Origin: Bacteroidales bacterium H10
Lineage (GTDB): Bacteria; Bacteroidota; Bacteroidia; Bacteroidales; Muribaculaceae
Direction of reading: 5' to 3'
NCBI GenBank assembly: GCA_001701295.1
Contig: DAAV01000081.1
Location: 14,132 to 19,712, forward strand
Length of the DNA: 5,581 bases
Both the position numbers and the translations under genes were made by a program. This document shows positions 1 to 5,581 of this stretch, piece by piece. Positions within the stretch are counted from its first letter, which is position 1. Every line of letters begins with the position of its first letter. A model generated the notes under the pieces. The model had not been told where the DNA came from and made no database searches. It worked only from the letters and a program-made list of their open reading frames with translations.

Positions 1-1620
1 CATTTCGTCAAAGGCCTCTACAGCCGCACTCAACTGCCCCTTCCCGCCATCGACAACCACCATCTGGGGCAACGGCTGTCCCTCGGCCATCATGCGTGTA
101 TAACGACGGTGAAGCACCTCCTTCATCGATGCGAAATCATTGGCTCCGACCACTGTCTTTATATTGAAATGCCTGTAATCCCTTTTGGCCGGACGACCGT
201 TCCGAAAGACCACGCAACTCGCCACAGGATTCGTGCCCTGAATGTTCGAGTTATCGAAACATTCTATATGGCGAGGTTCCGATCGTAGCCTGAAATCGCT
301 TTTCATACGCTCCATCAGTTTGTCTGTGGCACGGTCCGGATTAAGCAAGGCAGCCTCTTTCTCGCGGTCTTTCATATACTGAGTGGCATTCTTAAGGCCG
401 ACTTCGAGAGCGCGTCTTTTCTCGCCTCGCTGAGGCACGGTAAAAGTGATGTCATCGAACTCCACATCGGGCTGGAACGGGACAAGAACCTCACCGAATT
501 TCCGGTCGAAACGGTGCATGACTTCCGCCACAGCCATCGACAGGATCTCCTCTCGCGTCGTCTCATTCTGCCGGCGCACGAACTCCAGATTCAGACTCTG
601 CGTGACGGCACCTCTGTGAAGATGCATAAAATTGACATAAGCCCTGTCCTCACTCTCCACATATGCGAACAGATCGGCATCGGGCGTGGAAGTCTCCCCT
701 ATAAGGCTCTTGGCGTTATAACGCCTGACAATCTCATATTTTTCTTTGACTGCCTGTGCTTCCTCGAATTTCCAATTCTCGCCGAGCCGCGTCATTTCAT
801 CGAGAAGCATATGTTCCAGCTCAACAGTCTCGCCGTTTAGTATCTGCCGGACACGACGTATGTATTCGGCATAGTCCTCAGGATTCATAAGCCCCCGGCA
901 CACGCCTCCGCATTTACCGATATGATAGTCCAGACAGAGAGAATATCTGCCACGCGCCACACTTTTCTCGTCAAGCGCATGGCGGCACGACCTCAAGGGA
1001 TACGTGTCGCGGATCAGATCCAGGACAACCTTTGCGGATTGGAGATTGCTGTACGGACCATAATATTTTCCCTCTATACCCTTCTCTCTCGTCATGAATA
1101 CACGCGGATAAAGTTCCTTTGTGACGACTATCCAGGGATAGGATTTGTCATCTTTGAGAAGGACATTGTAATGGGGCTGGTAACGCTTGATCATCGCGTT
1201 CTCGAGATGCAGGGCGTCCTCCTCGGAACCGACCACGATAAAACGCATATCGACGATATTGCGCACAAGCAGATTCGTCCGCGTGGAATCATGCCGGCGG
1301 TTGAAATAACTCGACACACGGCGTTTCAGACGCTTTGCCTTGCCGACATATATCACCTTACCGTTCCGGTCAAGATACATATAGACTCCGGGAGAATCCG
1401 GCAGATTCAGGATCTTGTTGCGGAGCTGCTCGCCCGGACGGTTATTGAAGATATCCTCCCGCGTCCTGTCGGGTTTTATCTCTATATCGAAACCACCTAC
1501 CTGATCTATCTTCCTTCCGGCAGATGCCAGTATACACTCGACATTCTCACGAGTGGCAACTTTGTCAGACAATTCTTTCGTTACGTCCACGTCCTTCTTT
1601 ATATCAGCGGCATTATCCAT
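1..1620 (-). CDS. uvrC: UvrABC excinuclease subunit C, 3' end cut off by window edge
   Basis: UvrC is the nuclease of bacterial nucleotide excision repair; it is recruited to UvrB-DNA and cuts on both sides of the lesion. My translation of 1620 to 1 gives 540 codons without a stop. The GIY-YIG nuclease domain spans about residues 70-155, with PGVY at 77-80, IYVGKAK at 90-96, Arg100/101 and Glu140 in LENAMIK. Cys212, Cys229, Cys237 and Cys241 match the four-cysteine cluster known to bind Fe-S in UvrC. The UVR (UvrB-binding) motif lies near 268-303. The RNase H-like 5' nuclease domain starts near 450, with ECFDNSNIQG (Asp456) and VVVDGGKGQL (Asp524). Its third catalytic residue (His) and the helix-hairpin-helix tail lie outside the window. 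The start is the ATG at 1620; an in-frame stop occurs at 1663-1665. About 55 residues precede the usual UvrC N-terminus, and there is no ATG, GTG or TTG between codons 18 and 80, so the extension is probably real. Identification is very secure; the exact start is less so. Confidence 0.97.
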   Translation of the reverse strand, partial: MDNAADIKKDVDVTKELSDKVATRENVECILASAGRKIDQVGGFDIEIKPDRTREDIFNNRPGEQLRNKILNLPDSPGVYMYLDRNGKVIYVGKAKRLKRRVSSYFNRRHDSTRTNLLVRNIVDMRFIVVGSEEDALHLENAMIKRYQPHYNVLLKDDKSYPWIVVTKELYPRVFMTREKGIEGKYYGPYSNLQSAKVVLDLIRDTYPLRSCRHALDEKSVARGRYSLCLDYHIGKCGGVCRGLMNPEDYAEYIRRVRQILNGETVELEHMLLDEMTRLGENWKFEEAQAVKEKYEIVRRYNAKSLIGETSTPDADLFAYVESEDRAYVNFMHLHRGAVTQSLNLEFVRRQNETTREEILSMAVAEVMHRFDRKFGEVLVPFQPDVEFDDITFTVPQRGEKRRALEVGLKNATQYMKDREKEAALLNPDRATDKLMERMKSDFRLRSEPRHIECFDNSNIQGTNPVASCVVFRNGRPAKRDYRHFNIKTVVGANDFASMKEVLHRRYTRMMAEGQPLPQMVVVDGGKGQLSAAVEAFDEM

Positions 1621-1687
1621 ATACTTTATAACGCGGAAACCATATGTAAATTTGCAATTCGATCAGCAATATAATCAAGAAGCGGTT

Positions 1688-1719
1688 CAAAAATAAAAAA
1701 GTCCGGTTCCATCGAGAAA
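1688..1719 (-). promoter_or_regulatory. Candidate uvrC promoter overlapping the terminator T-tract
   Basis: TATTTTTG (1695-1688) matches the Bacteroidetes -7 box TAnnTTTG at every specified base. TTTC (1719-1716) sits 20 nt upstream as a three-of-four match to the -33 box TTTG. Initiation would fall near 1680-1684, giving a leader of about 60 nt for uvrC. The -7 box lies inside the terminator T-tract, so a chance match in AT-rich DNA is possible. Confidence 0.35.
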
Positions 1720-1725
1720 CCGGAC
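1688..1725 (-). terminator. Rho-independent terminator downstream of apt
   Basis: On the minus strand GTCCGGTT (1725-1718) pairs with AACCGGAC (1708-1701) around a 9-nt loop. The 8-bp GC-rich stem is followed at once by TTTTTTATTTTT (1700-1689). It lies 117 nt past the apt stop and 68 nt before the uvrC start, so it should end most apt transcripts and separate uvrC from the upstream genes. There is no U-tract on the plus-strand side, so it acts in one direction. Confidence 0.8.
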
Positions 1726-1732
1726 AAAACAT

Positions 1733-1760
1733 CAAATTTAATTCAGGGGAGTCATCCAAA
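1733..1760 (-). promoter_or_regulatory. Alternative candidate uvrC promoter
   Basis: TTTG (1760-1757), a 16-nt spacer and TAAATTTG (1740-1733) give full matches to both Bacteroidetes promoter boxes, but the spacer is shorter than the usual 19-21 nt. Transcription would start just before or at the terminator hairpin, placing that hairpin at the 5' end of the uvrC mRNA. This is a weaker option than the overlapping site further downstream because of the spacing. Confidence 0.25.
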
Positions 1761-1841
1761 CCGCTTCTGAAAAATATATTCGATTTTATCGATATATTCT
1801 CTCAAAAACTTTAGAGTATGTTTACTCTTACCGGCACCACA

Positions 1842-2372
1842 TCAATATTTGAGAAGCGAAGTCACTTCACAATCTTCGGGAAGAGCCGCACGACCATTGA
1901 GCGCTGTCAGCTCGACCACGAAATTGACATAGATTTTCTTCGGATTCATCGATTTTACGAGATCGTAGCAGGCACGCATCGTTCCGCCCGTAGCCAACAG
2001 ATCGTCATGGAGCACTACCACATCATTCTCATTGATCGCATCACTGTGGAGCTCTATTGTGTCGACACCATATTCCTTGGCATATGCTTTCTTTATTGTG
2101 ACAGAAGGGAGCTTGCCGGGCTTGCGTGCCGGGACAAAACCACATCCGAGTTCATAAGCCATGATAGAACCTCCGATGAAACCGCGCGATTCAATTCCCA
2201 CGATCTTTGTCACGCCCTTGTCTCTATAAAGATCCACGAGAGCCTTGCTCATGACATGAAGAGCTTCTCCATCCTTAAGCAGTGTGGTCAGATCGCGAAA
2301 AATAATTCCTTTCGAAGGAAAATCAGGAATATCCCGTATTTTCAATTTCAGATCATCAATTTCCATGTTCAT
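1842..2372 (-). CDS. apt: Adenine phosphoribosyltransferase
   Basis: This cytoplasmic purine-salvage enzyme converts adenine and PRPP to AMP and pyrophosphate. The 176-residue length is normal for the family. Visible family features are FPSKGIIFRDLT (18-29), the ESRGF segment (61-65), PARKPGKLP (81-89) and the PRPP-binding loop HDDLLATGGT (122-131) with its paired acidic residues. The translation start is the ATG at 2372; a second ATG two codons later (2366) is an equal alternative. Both follow an A-rich leader (TTAAAAAAG) without a Shine-Dalgarno sequence. The gene lies 130 nt downstream of mnmG with no terminator between them, so read-through from ybeY-mnmG is likely. A strong intrinsic terminator follows it. 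The -7-like sequence TATATTTC (2427-2420) is one mismatch from consensus but has no good -33 partner, so a dedicated promoter is unproven. Confidence 0.97.
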   Translation of the reverse strand: MNMEIDDLKLKIRDIPDFPSKGIIFRDLTTLLKDGEALHVMSKALVDLYRDKGVTKIVGIESRGFIGGSIMAYELGCGFVPARKPGKLPSVTIKKAYAKEYGVDTIELHSDAINENDVVVLHDDLLATGGTMRACYDLVKSMNPKKIYVNFVVELTALNGRAALPEDCEVTSLLKY

Positions 2373-2477
2373 CTTTTTTAAGGTTTATATGTAATCAATT
2401 TAAAACTATAATTCGTACTGAAATATATTTTGTCAGGAGTTGTTTAACTGTTCATTTTCCCGATGTTAGGCATTACA

Positions 2478-2495
2478 ATGTTCCACGTGGAACAT
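2478..2495. other. parS: parS-like 18-bp palindrome (candidate ParB/Spo0J binding site)
   Basis: The sequence atgttccacgtggaacat is a perfect 18-bp palindrome in the mnmG-apt gap, 7 bp past the mnmG stop. Its 16-bp core TGTTCCACGTGGAACA differs from the widely conserved chromosomal parS TGTTTCACGTGAAACA only at one symmetrical pair of positions (T to C and A to G). ParB binds parS, spreads, and loads SMC for origin segregation. parS sites usually cluster near oriC, and mnmG (gidA) is an origin-proximal gene in many bacteria. The palindrome is seen directly; the parS role is inferred from that match. Confidence 0.75.
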
Positions 2496-2502
2496 GCGTT
2501 TC

Positions 2503-4386
2503 TCATTTGTTCATCAGGAGCAGCAGAACATTGATATCGGCCGGCGACACACCGGGGATTCTCGAGGCCTGCCCTATTGTCGCAGGTCGGATCCGGTCGA
2601 GCTTCTGGCGGGATTCTATTGAAAGGGCCGACACAGAGAGGAAATCAAATTTATCAGGAATGTGCAGATGTTCGAGTCTTGTCTGTTTCTCGGCGAGTTC
2701 CTTTTCCCTACGGATATAGCCGTCATATTTTATAAGGATCTCTGCGGCCTGCACGATCTCTTCCCTTCTTGCCTCCTCAAGAGCCGCTATCCGTTTTGCA
2801 AGAGCAGGGACAGCTCCGGACAGGATTCTAAAATTCAATTGCGGGCGCCGCACAAGTTCAATGAGGCGCATAGATGCAGTCATCGGTGACGTGCCATGTT
2901 GCTCAAGAAATGAATTGACAGCGGGCGTCATCTTCACAAGATAATTGGCGCTCCACTCCATCAGATCATCTCTTTGCTCACATTTGCGGACCATAAGATT
3001 ATATCTCTCCGGGGTAGCCAGGCCTATCTCGTAGGCAAGCGGAGTCAGACGCATATCAGCATCATCCTGACGAAGCAATATACGATATTCGGCCCGGGAG
3101 GTAAACATACGATACGGCTCATCGACTCCTTTTGTCACAAGATCATCTATAAGGACCCCGATATATGCCTGATCACGGCCCAGAATCACAGCATCCTTGC
3201 CCTGCGATCTGCGTGCGGAATTTATGCCCGCCATCAAACCTTGCGCGGCAGCCTCTTCATATCCGGTCGTGCCATTGACCTGACCGGCAAAATAAAGGCC
3301 CGGCAATAGCTTTGTCTGAAGATCATGAGTAAGCTGTGTCGGATCAAAAAAGTCATATTCTATTGCATAACCGGGCCGGTAGAACTGCACATTCCGAAGA
3401 GCCGGAATACATTTCAGCGCCTCTACCTGAACATCCCAAGGCATCGAACTTGAGAACCCGTTTATATAGTATTCCTGTGTCGTCTCTCCCTCCGGTTCGA
3501 GAAAAAGCTGATGACTTTCCTTGTCGGCAAATGTCACGAGTTTAGTCTCTATACTCGGGCAGTAACGTGGACCGATGCTCTGAATATCGCCGTTATAAAG
3601 AGGAGATTCATCAAGCCGGGATGTCATTTTCTCGTGGGCTTCCTGATTAGTATGCACGATCCAGCAAGGGCGCGCGGCAAGCTTTCTTTTTACTTCCGGA
3701 AGGAAAGAGAATTTCTCAAAATCATTGGAATCTCCTTCCTGCCTTTCGGCCAAAGAAAAGTCAATGGTACGGCCGTCAATCCTGGCCGGCGTACCGGTTT
3801 TCATACGGTCAGTCCTGAAACCTAAGGAGACAAGCTGTTCTGTCAGTCCTTTTGAAGAATCTTCCGAAATGCGTCCTCCTTCAATCTTGACAGGGCCGAA
3901 ATGCATGAGGCCGTTGAGAAACGTACCAGCCGTCAATACCACCTGCGACGAATGAAACTCAAACCCAAGAGCCGTGCGCACTCCCTTGAGGCAATTATCC
4001 GCGAGAAGGAGAGATGTGACAGTATCCTGAAATATATAAAGGCCTTCGGTATTGTCAAGGATCTGACGCCATTTATCAATATATTTCGTGCGGTCAGACT
4101 GTACACGCGGAGACCATACGGCAGGACCCTTAGAGCGGTTGAGCATACGGAATTGTATGGCCGTCTCATCGGCCACAATTCCCATCTGACCTCCCATGGC
4201 ATCGATCTCACGCACTATCTGCCCTTTGGCAATTCCGCCGACAGCAGGATTGCAAGACATCTGTGCGACTCGATTCATATCCTTGGTAATCAACAGGGTA
4301 GAAGCACCAAGACGCGCTGCGGCGACCGCTGCCTCACAACCGGCATGTCCGGCACCCACAACTATGACATCGAAATCAAATTTCAT
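2503..4386 (-). CDS. mnmG: tRNA uridine-5-carboxymethylaminomethyl modification enzyme MnmG (GidA)
   Basis: MnmG is an FAD protein that works with the GTPase MnmE to install the cmnm5 group on the wobble uridine (U34) of certain tRNAs, using methylenetetrahydrofolate and NADH. The 627-residue length matches the family (about 630). The Rossmann dinucleotide motif VVGAGHAGCEAA is at 9-20. The family signature SCNPAVGGIAKG is at 44-55 and carries Cys45. WSPRVQSDR is at 91-99 and GPRYCPSIE at 272-280, with Cys276; these two cysteines correspond to the functionally important pair in E. coli MnmG. The FAD-binding FAGQVNGTTGYEEAAAQG is at 366-383, and the C-terminal tRNA/MnmE-binding helical domain covers about 450-627. 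The start ATG overlaps the ybeY stop as ATGA, which implies translational coupling. No terminator follows. The protein is complete, with no missing key residue that I can see. Confidence 0.99.
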   Translation of the reverse strand: MKFDFDVIVVGAGHAGCEAAVAAARLGASTLLITKDMNRVAQMSCNPAVGGIAKGQIVREIDAMGGQMGIVADETAIQFRMLNRSKGPAVWSPRVQSDRTKYIDKWRQILDNTEGLYIFQDTVTSLLLADNCLKGVRTALGFEFHSSQVVLTAGTFLNGLMHFGPVKIEGGRISEDSSKGLTEQLVSLGFRTDRMKTGTPARIDGRTIDFSLAERQEGDSNDFEKFSFLPEVKRKLAARPCWIVHTNQEAHEKMTSRLDESPLYNGDIQSIGPRYCPSIETKLVTFADKESHQLFLEPEGETTQEYYINGFSSSMPWDVQVEALKCIPALRNVQFYRPGYAIEYDFFDPTQLTHDLQTKLLPGLYFAGQVNGTTGYEEAAAQGLMAGINSARRSQGKDAVILGRDQAYIGVLIDDLVTKGVDEPYRMFTSRAEYRILLRQDDADMRLTPLAYEIGLATPERYNLMVRKCEQRDDLMEWSANYLVKMTPAVNSFLEQHGTSPMTASMRLIELVRRPQLNFRILSGAVPALAKRIAALEEARREEIVQAAEILIKYDGYIRREKELAEKQTRLEHLHIPDKFDFLSVSALSIESRQKLDRIRPATIGQASRIPGVSPADINVLLLLMNK

Positions 4387-4805
4387 ATACAGAACAGTTT
4401 AAGGGCCTCATCCTCATTAGCTTCCATTATCTCACGTTCACCGGGACCCTTGTCGTCGATACCACATAGATGGAGCACTCCGTGAATTATGACTCGCAGG
4501 AGTTCTCTATCATACTCCTCACCTATGCTTTCGGCATTCGATCTGACAGTATCGAGCGATATCACCATATCTCCGCCGATTCGATCTCCATGTGTATAAT
4601 CGAAAGTAATGATATCAGTGAAATAGTCATGATTCAGGAACTTTATGTTGGTCTCGAGTATGTAGGGGTCATCACAGAAGATATATGACAGACGTCCCAC
4701 CCTATACCCATGGGAGGCCGCGACCTTATCGATCCATTGTCTTATGCCTTCAAAGTCAAGTTCGGGCATAGCGACATTTTCTGTATTAAATGAAATCATA
4801 AGCAA
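4383..4805 (-). CDS. ybeY: Endoribonuclease YbeY (rRNA maturation factor)
   Basis: YbeY is a single-domain metalloprotein needed for 16S rRNA 3'-end maturation and quality control of 70S ribosomes. The 140-residue length is typical of Bacteroidales members and slightly shorter than E. coli YbeY. FLNHDYFTDIITFDY (56-70) is the conserved central strand region, and HGVLHLCGIDDKGPGE is at 108-123. The canonical zinc motif is H-x3-H-x5-H. Here His108 and His112 are present, but the third position is Asp118. From memory, related Bacteroidales proteins share an Asp there (GINDKGPGEREIM), so this looks like a lineage variant and not inactivation. ATG 4805 is the annotated start; ATG 4799, two codons on, is equally plausible and fits the usual short N-terminus. 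It is the first gene behind a good promoter and overlaps mnmG by 4 nt. Confidence 0.96.
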   Translation of the reverse strand: MLMISFNTENVAMPELDFEGIRQWIDKVAASHGYRVGRLSYIFCDDPYILETNIKFLNHDYFTDIITFDYTHGDRIGGDMVISLDTVRSNAESIGEEYDRELLRVIIHGVLHLCGIDDKGPGEREIMEANEDEALKLFCI

Positions 4806-4833
4806 CTCTTGATGATAATTAATCTCAAACTTA

Positions 4834-4864
4834 CAAAGATAATGAATATCTCCGTAAAAATCAA
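4834..4864 (-). promoter_or_regulatory. Bacteroidetes-type promoter for ybeY-mnmG
   Basis: TATCTTTG (4841-4834) matches TAnnTTTG at all specified bases. TTG (4864-4862) lies 20 nt upstream, within the usual spacing for the -33 box. Initiation is expected around 4826-4830, giving a leader of only about 20-25 nt before the ybeY ATG. This position, directly ahead of the first gene of the overlapping ybeY-mnmG pair, supports a real promoter. Confidence 0.65.
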
Positions 4865-5021
4865 TCAGAAACGGAGGAATAATAACAGCATCCTACAACT
4901 CAACAACTTACAAAGAAACCTATAGAAAAACACACCCGCACAAATGCGTAGGAGAACGAAAGGTTACGAGAGCCGACGGTTTTCAAATCATTCCTCAGCC
5001 GAACATAAACAAGGGATCAAA
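4865..5021. other. Intergenic region without a recognisable gene
   Basis: I find no ORF with coding character and no tRNA- or rRNA-like fold in these 157 nt; the minus-strand ATGs I checked run into stops within a few codons. An 11-nt direct repeat, aacttacaaag, occurs at 4905-4915 and again at 4828-4838 at the ybeY promoter. On the minus strand the distal copy forms TTTCTTTG (4918-4911), one mismatch from the -7 box, with TTG 22 nt further upstream. It may therefore be a weak second promoter for ybeY. Confidence 0.4.
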
Positions 5022-5183
5022 TTAAGAGAGTCGTACATTTGTACGACTCTCTAAAACAATAGTAATTTTATATCCTGCCATATGATTCATGTCAAGGATG
5101 TCTCCGCTCTTATCTGTCTTTCTCCCGCAAGATATCATTGCGGCAACAATAAGCATTATTCTTGGAATTGTATTGAAAAACAC
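5022..5183 (-). CDS. Possible small lipoprotein-like ORF (53 residues from GTG)
   Basis: This reading frame begins with GTG at 5183, 14 nt after the stop of the upstream gene, and ends with TAA at 5022. The first 19 residues read as a lipoprotein signal peptide: Arg8, then a hydrophobic core (IMLIVAAMIS), then Cys19 followed by a polar stretch (CGRKTDKSGD). The mature part would be only about 35 residues, with no family I recognise. A shorter reading starts at ATG 5156 (44 residues) but loses the positive charge of the signal. An ATG one base upstream of the GTG (5184) is in another frame and stops after nine codons; a single extra T in the following T5 run would join it to this frame. The last nine sense codons form a perfect hairpin. 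It could be a real tiny lipoprotein, the remnant of a longer one, or chance. Confidence 0.35.
   Translation of the reverse strand: MFFNTIPRIMLIVAAMISCGRKTDKSGDILDMNHMAGYKITIVLESRTNVRLS
5025..5052 (-). terminator. 12-bp perfect hairpin, probable weak intrinsic terminator
   Basis: On the minus strand AGAGAGTCGTAC (5052-5041) pairs perfectly with GTACGACTCTCT (5036-5025) around a 4-nt AAAT loop. The following tract TAATTTG (5024-5018) is only moderately T-rich. The plus-strand side (AAAACAATAG) has no T-tract. The hairpin lies about 145 nt past the stop of the gene at the right edge and immediately before the stop of the small ORF, so it most likely ends that transcript and insulates ybeY. The near-perfect symmetry and 12-bp stem make the structure itself certain; terminator strength is uncertain. 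Confidence 0.55.
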
Positions 5184-5197
5184 ATTTTTACAAAAAT

Positions 5198-5581
5198 TTA
5201 TTCATAGAAAACATCGAATTTGTTTGTCTCCTTATTCTTCTTATACGCTCTTTTATAGCTCCATTTCTTTTTGGCCGCGTCAAAGTGGAAATCAAAAGCC
5301 ATAGTTATTTTTTGTGATTGTGGAATGTCATAAGTGCGTCCTGTTACAGGAGTATATGCCTTATTGTAAGCCTTCATCAAGGCAACCTTGAAATCGGATG
5401 GATTCTCCACAACATCGCAAACCAATGTGACATTGATATTCCCATTCTGAAATTGATGAGCCTCCATATCGGAAATATTCGACAGTTCACAAAATTCATT
5501 AGGAAATTCATATGTGGCAATATTGTTCATATCGTAAGCTGTACCGGTTTCATTTTTCCCGACATTCGTTTGTGCAAGAAT
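5198..5581 (-). CDS. Hypothetical protein, 5' end outside the window
   Basis: The frame is open from the right edge to TAA at 5198, giving 127 visible residues. The ATG at 5530 is in frame, but 17 codons upstream of it are also open (ending QTNVGKNETGTAYDM), so the true start may lie further right. I do not recognise the family. The visible part is soluble-looking, rich in Asn, Lys and aromatic residues, with predicted-looking beta strands (NINVTLVCDVV, KITMAFDFHFD) and a strongly basic segment near the C-terminus (KKKWSYKRAYKKNK), ending in FDVFYE. Base composition is more AT-rich than uvrC or mnmG, which suggests it is accessory and not part of the conserved cluster. A small lipoprotein-like ORF follows after 14 nt. 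If the upstream part holds a signal peptide, an exported role is possible, but nothing here shows it. Confidence 0.7.
   Translation of the reverse strand: MLAQTNVGKNETGTAYDMNNIATYEFPNEFCELSNISDMEAHQFQNGNINVTLVCDVVENPSDFKVALMKAYNKAYTPVTGRTYDIPQSQKITMAFDFHFDAAKKKWSYKRAYKKNKETNKFDVFYE

Larger units (their letters stand above)
1678..1768. repeat. 10-bp perfect inverted repeat enclosing the apt terminator
   Basis: The sequence agaagcggtt at 1678-1687 is the exact reverse complement of aaccgcttct at 1759-1768. The arms are 71 nt apart and enclose the whole terminator hairpin and its T-tract. In minus-strand RNA the arms could form an outer stem around the terminator. The GCGGUU of the upstream arm can also partly pair (AACCG) with the terminator stem, so alternative folds are conceivable. 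The repeat is seen directly; any function is inference. Confidence 0.55.

Noticed and set aside
922..1674. Long plus-strand ORF of 250 codons opposite uvrC
   Set aside because: It is antisense to a clear UvrC coding frame with all expected motifs, and its own translation shows no family features; it is a shadow frame.
1773..1798. AT-rich hairpin (11 bp with one bulged base) between apt and its terminator
   Set aside because: The upper and lower stems are almost all A-T pairs and would be weak; the GC-rich hairpin downstream is a far better terminator. It may be chance in AT-rich spacer DNA.
1813..1828. 6-bp hairpin agagta/tactct just after apt
   Set aside because: The stem is short and the following sequence is not a clean T-tract, so it is not supported as a terminator.
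1980..2009. His just before the paired Asp residues of the Apt PRPP loop (HDDLLATGGT) instead of the usual Val
   Set aside because: The catalytic acidic pair and glycine-rich turn are intact, and I recall the same His in other Bacteroidales Apt proteins, so it is ordinary variation.
1818..2381. Plus-strand ORF of 187 codons opposite apt
   Set aside because: It covers apt almost exactly on the opposite strand, and apt has the PRPP-binding motif and normal length; the plus frame is a shadow.
4383..4386. ATGA overlap between ybeY and mnmG as a possible annotation error
   Set aside because: Both protein ends match their families, and 4-nt stop/start overlaps are common in bacterial operons; it indicates coupling.
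3901..4485. Plus-strand ORF of 194 codons opposite the mnmG start and ybeY end
   Set aside because: It runs across two well-supported minus-strand genes and has no recognisable features.
5089..5304. Plus-strand ORF of 71 codons with a hydrophobic stretch
   Set aside because: It overlaps the 3' end of the minus-strand hypothetical gene, has no promoter-like sequence that I could see ahead of it, and its hydrophobic part is the complement of the AT-rich spacer. A real small protein cannot be fully excluded.

Overview
The window looks like chromosomal core-genome DNA of a Bacteroidota (Bacteroidales) bacterium. Three observations support this. The gene order ybeY-mnmG-apt-uvrC, read on the minus strand, is one I recall from Bacteroides and relatives. 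The leaders are A-rich and lack a Shine-Dalgarno sequence. Upstream of ybeY there is a close match to the Bacteroidetes promoter pattern (TTG, 20 nt, TAnnTTTG). A gut-type Bacteroidales family such as Muribaculaceae or Bacteroidaceae would fit, but the sequence alone does not settle the family.

Layout from right to left, which is the direction of transcription: every convincing gene is on the minus strand. At the right edge is the 3' end of an unrecognised gene (5198-5581, open at the edge). It is followed by a possible very small lipoprotein-like ORF (5022-5183) whose last codons form a perfect hairpin. After about 160 nt of non-coding sequence comes a promoter, then ybeY (4383-4805), which overlaps mnmG (2503-4386) by 4 nt in an ATGA arrangement. 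The 130-nt gap between mnmG and apt carries an 18-bp perfect palindrome that closely resembles a chromosomal parS site. Next is apt (1842-2372), then a 221-nt spacer with an intrinsic terminator, an inverted repeat around it and overlapping promoter-like sequences. Last is uvrC (1620 to beyond the left edge), whose C-terminal part is missing.

Functionally these are housekeeping genes: rRNA 3'-end maturation and ribosome quality control (YbeY), tRNA wobble-uridine modification (MnmG), adenine salvage (Apt) and nucleotide excision repair (UvrC). ybeY and mnmG look co-transcribed and translationally coupled. apt may be read from the same transcript. The terminator after apt suggests uvrC is at least partly under its own promoter.

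I see no mobile element, CRISPR array, tRNA, rRNA or defence system, and no convincing undescribed multi-gene system. The points most worth following up are the parS-like palindrome, an approximately 55-residue N-terminal extension of UvrC that cannot be removed by choosing another ordinary start codon, the terminator/promoter overlap before uvrC, and the tiny lipoprotein-like ORF ending in a hairpin.
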